Notes under the pieces: model-generated
The model's input: the letters and a program-made list of their open reading frames with translations, nothing else
Database searches by the model: none
Told to the model about the DNA's origin: nothing
Source: Verrucomicrobiota bacterium
Lineage (GTDB): Bacteria; Verrucomicrobiota; Verrucomicrobiia; Limisphaerales; SIBE01
Direction: 5' to 3'
DNA: 44,122 nt
Assembly: GCA_021733945.1 (NCBI GenBank)
Contig: JAIPJX010000021.1
Location: forward strand, 1-44,122
Shown here: piece by piece, positions 42,383-44,122 of the stretch
Layout of the letters: each line of letters starts with the position of its first letter
Position numbering within the stretch: the stretch's first letter is position 1
Made by a program: the position numbers and the translations under genes

Positions 42383-43669
42383 CTATTTCGAGTTGGACGA
42401 TTTCTTCGCGCTCCTTGCCGCAGGAACCGCCGTCGATCCCCCCTGCTTGTTCGCAGCCTCCACCTGGGCAGCCACCTTCAGACGCAGGGCGTTCAACCGG
42501 ATGAAACCGGTCGCATCGTCCTGATCGTAAGCCCGGGTCGGATCCGCCTCCATCGTGGCAATGTGCGGGTCATACAGGCTGACAGGCGACTTGCGACCGG
42601 CTGTGATGATGTTTCCCTTGTAAAGCTTCAACCGCACCGTGCCACTCACGTTCTTCTGGGTGTCATTCACCAGCGCCTGCAGAGCCAGACGTTCCGGCGA
42701 AAACCAGTAACCGTAATAGACCAGTTCGGCATACTTCGGAATCAGCGAATCACGGAGGTGCATCACTTCCCGGTCCATGGTCATGCTCTCCATCTGCCGG
42801 TGGGCAAACTGAAGAATCGCCCCTCCGGGAGTCTCGTACACCCCACGCGATTTCATGCCCACATAACGGTTTTCAAGCAAATCCACCCGCCCGATGCCGT
42901 GTTTGCCACCCAACTTGTTTAATGCCTTCATCACCCCCAGCGGATCCAGACGTTTCCGGTTCACCGCCACGCAATCGCCCCTCTCAAACTCCAGGAGCAC
43001 GTATTCGGCTTTGTCGGGAGCTTCTTCCGGAGACACACTCAGCCGGTACATGTCCCGATGAGCCGGTGCCGAGGCGTCCAGCCAGGGATCCTCCAGGATT
43101 CCGGCCTCGAACGAAATATGCAGCAGGTTCCGATCCGTGGAATACGGCTTCTTGGCCGTGGCTTCCACAGGGATTTTTTTATCCGCGCAATACTTGATCA
43201 TCTCGGCCCGACCCGGGAACTGGTCCCGGAACGAAGCATCCCGCCACGGCGCGATCACCTGCAGTTCCGGCGCGAGCGCCGCAGCCGTGAGTTCAAAGCG
43301 AACCTGATCGTTGCCCTTGCCCGTGGCTCCGTGCGCGATGTATTCAGCCCCTTCCGCCCGCGCAATCTCGACCATTCTCTTGGCGATCAACGGGCGTGCG
43401 ATGCTCGTTCCCAGAAAATATTGCCCCTCGTAAATCGCGGCGGCACGAATCATCGGGAATATAAAATCGCTGGCGAACTCTTCCTGAAGATCCTCAATCA
43501 GAATCTTCTCGGCACCCGTTTTCTTCGCCTTCTTGTCCAGACCTTTGAGTTCTTCGCCCTGGCCCACGTTGGCGCAGAACGCGACAACCTGGCACCCGTA
43601 TTTCTCTTTGATCCAAGACAACAGAACCGAGGTATCAAGCCCCCCCGAATAGGCTAACACAACTCTCAT
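42383..43669 (-). CDS. argG: Argininosuccinate synthase
   Basis: ArgG joins citrulline and aspartate with ATP to give argininosuccinate, the penultimate step of arginine synthesis. The 428-residue product has the PP-loop [12 protein letters not shown] (residues 6-17) and later [32 protein letters not shown] and the [11 protein letters not shown] region. The Lys/Ala/Ser-rich C-terminal tail (last 30 residues) extends past the usual family end. The ATG at 43669 gives [10 protein letters not shown]; a TTG two codons earlier is less likely. The unknown gene at 41873 follows at once, and a DUF1015 gene lies upstream on the same strand, 72 bp away. Confidence 0.97.
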   Translation of the reverse strand: MRVVLAYSGGLDTSVLLSWIKEKYGCQVVAFCANVGQGEELKGLDKKAKKTGAEKILIEDLQEEFASDFIFPMIRAAAIYEGQYFLGTSIARPLIAKRMVEIARAEGAEYIAHGATGKGNDQVRFELTAAALAPELQVIAPWRDASFRDQFPGRAEMIKYCADKKIPVEATAKKPYSTDRNLLHISFEAGILEDPWLDASAPAHRDMYRLSVSPEEAPDKAEYVLLEFERGDCVAVNRKRLDPLGVMKALNKLGGKHGIGRVDLLENRYVGMKSRGVYETPGGAILQFAHRQMESMTMDREVMHLRDSLIPKYAELVYYGYWFSPERLALQALVNDTQKNVSGTVRLKLYKGNIITAGRKSPVSLYDPHIATMEADPTRAYDQDDATGFIRLNALRLKVAAQVEAANKQGGSTAVPAARSAKKSSNSK

Positions 43670-43741
43670 ATTCAATTTAGCGGAACAATTTCAAATTTTG
43701 CTAACGACTAAAAGCCATTCCGAGTGAATAGAAAAGAAGAT

Positions 43742-44122
43742 TCACAACCGGTGCGTGAACATTCCATCCCGCAACTTCGGTTCAAACCAGGTGCTCTTGG
43801 GCGGCATGATCCCGTCCGCGTCGGCGATCGCCATCAGATCGTCGATCCCGGTCGGATACATCGAGAACGCACAGGCATACTCTTCCGAATCAACAATTCG
43901 TTCCAATTCCCGCGTGCCCCGAATTCCTCCCACAAACGAGATCCGCTGACTGGTACGGGGATCGTCGATTCCAAAAACCGGACCCAAAACATGCTTCTGA
44001 AGCAGGGAAACATCCAATTGCTCCTTCGGATCGGCGGATGCAGCGTGCTCCGACCGGATCTCCAGCGAGTACCAGGCCCCGTCCAGATAAAGGCCAAGCC
44101 GATGCTTCCGTCCCGTTCGCCC
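43742..44122 (-). CDS. DUF1015 family protein, 3' part only
   Basis: The frame continues past the window end, so only the last 126 residues are seen. They match the C-terminal end of DUF1015 proteins: LDVSLLQKHVLGPVFG, FVGGIRGTRELERIVDS, and the ending MYPTGIDDLMAIADADGIMP with PPKSTWFEPKLRDGMF. The function of DUF1015 is not known. In many bacteria it lies near serA or related amino acid genes; here it precedes argG. Confidence 0.88.
   Translation of the reverse strand, partial: GRTGRKHRLGLYLDGAWYSLEIRSEHAASADPKEQLDVSLLQKHVLGPVFGIDDPRTSQRISFVGGIRGTRELERIVDSEEYACAFSMYPTGIDDLMAIADADGIMPPKSTWFEPKLRDGMFTHRL

Overview
The window looks like chromosomal DNA of a GC-rich (about 60% by eye) member of the Verrucomicrobiota. 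The evidence is the gene content: exported DUF1549/DUF1553 and DUF1501 proteins, a DUF1800/DUF1501 pair, Tat-exported Gfo/Idh/MocA oxidoreductases, a type IV prepilin-like protein with the [20 protein letters not shown] leader, and a cytochrome c/copper monooxygenase/TPR fusion. Planctomycetota share many of these families and cannot be fully excluded. No rRNA, tRNA, CRISPR array, phage or insertion sequence was seen.

Layout. 1-425: a 103-104 bp tandem repeat that the window enters mid-array. 327-4426 (minus): a GH2 glycosidase and a GH127 beta-L-arabinofuranosidase that appear to have been joined by a deletion; the GH127 frame ends inside the repeat. 4533-4580: a perfect 48 bp palindrome at the end of a CDP-alcohol phosphatidyltransferase gene (minus). 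5529-11689 (plus): secreted prolyl oligopeptidase, then a DUF1549/discoidin-like/DUF1553 protein coupled to a DUF1501 protein. 11751-15552 (plus): queE, a class III aminotransferase, rsmA and a Nudix hydrolase. 15561-21970 (minus): 8-oxoguanine DNA glycosylase, a GT39-type membrane glycosyltransferase, apt, an RpoD/SigA-type sigma factor, a YugP-type zinc metallopeptidase and sppA. 22134-22820 (plus): a Mip-like FKBP isomerase. 22836-27527 (minus): DUF1501, DUF1800 and a YaeQ-like protein. 27551-30916 (minus): cytochrome c/Cu monooxygenase/TPR protein, an internally deleted redoxin lipoprotein and a prepilin-like protein with a clear terminator. 31262-35464: a YkgJ-type Cys-cluster protein, two Gfo/Idh/MocA oxidoreductases (plus) and folK (minus) between them. 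35762-39199 (plus): exported discoidin-like protein coupled to an Agl23-like membrane protein, then an SGNH hydrolase. 39320-44122 (minus): class C beta-lactamase-fold hydrolase, aldose-1-epimerase lipoprotein, an unknown helical protein, argG and the 3' part of a DUF1015 gene.

The genes mix housekeeping functions (translation, tRNA modification, purine salvage, folate and arginine synthesis, DNA repair, transcription) with a large exported enzyme set for glycans, peptides and redox chemistry. That suits a free-living degrader of complex organic matter. Two loci (GH2/GH127 and the redoxin) carry clean internal deletions that leave frames open; with the repeat array this suggests local genome erosion. 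The most unusual signals are the perfect palindrome, the hairpin-bearing repeats, the copper monooxygenase with its redoxin remnant, and the DUF1501 modules with two different partner types.
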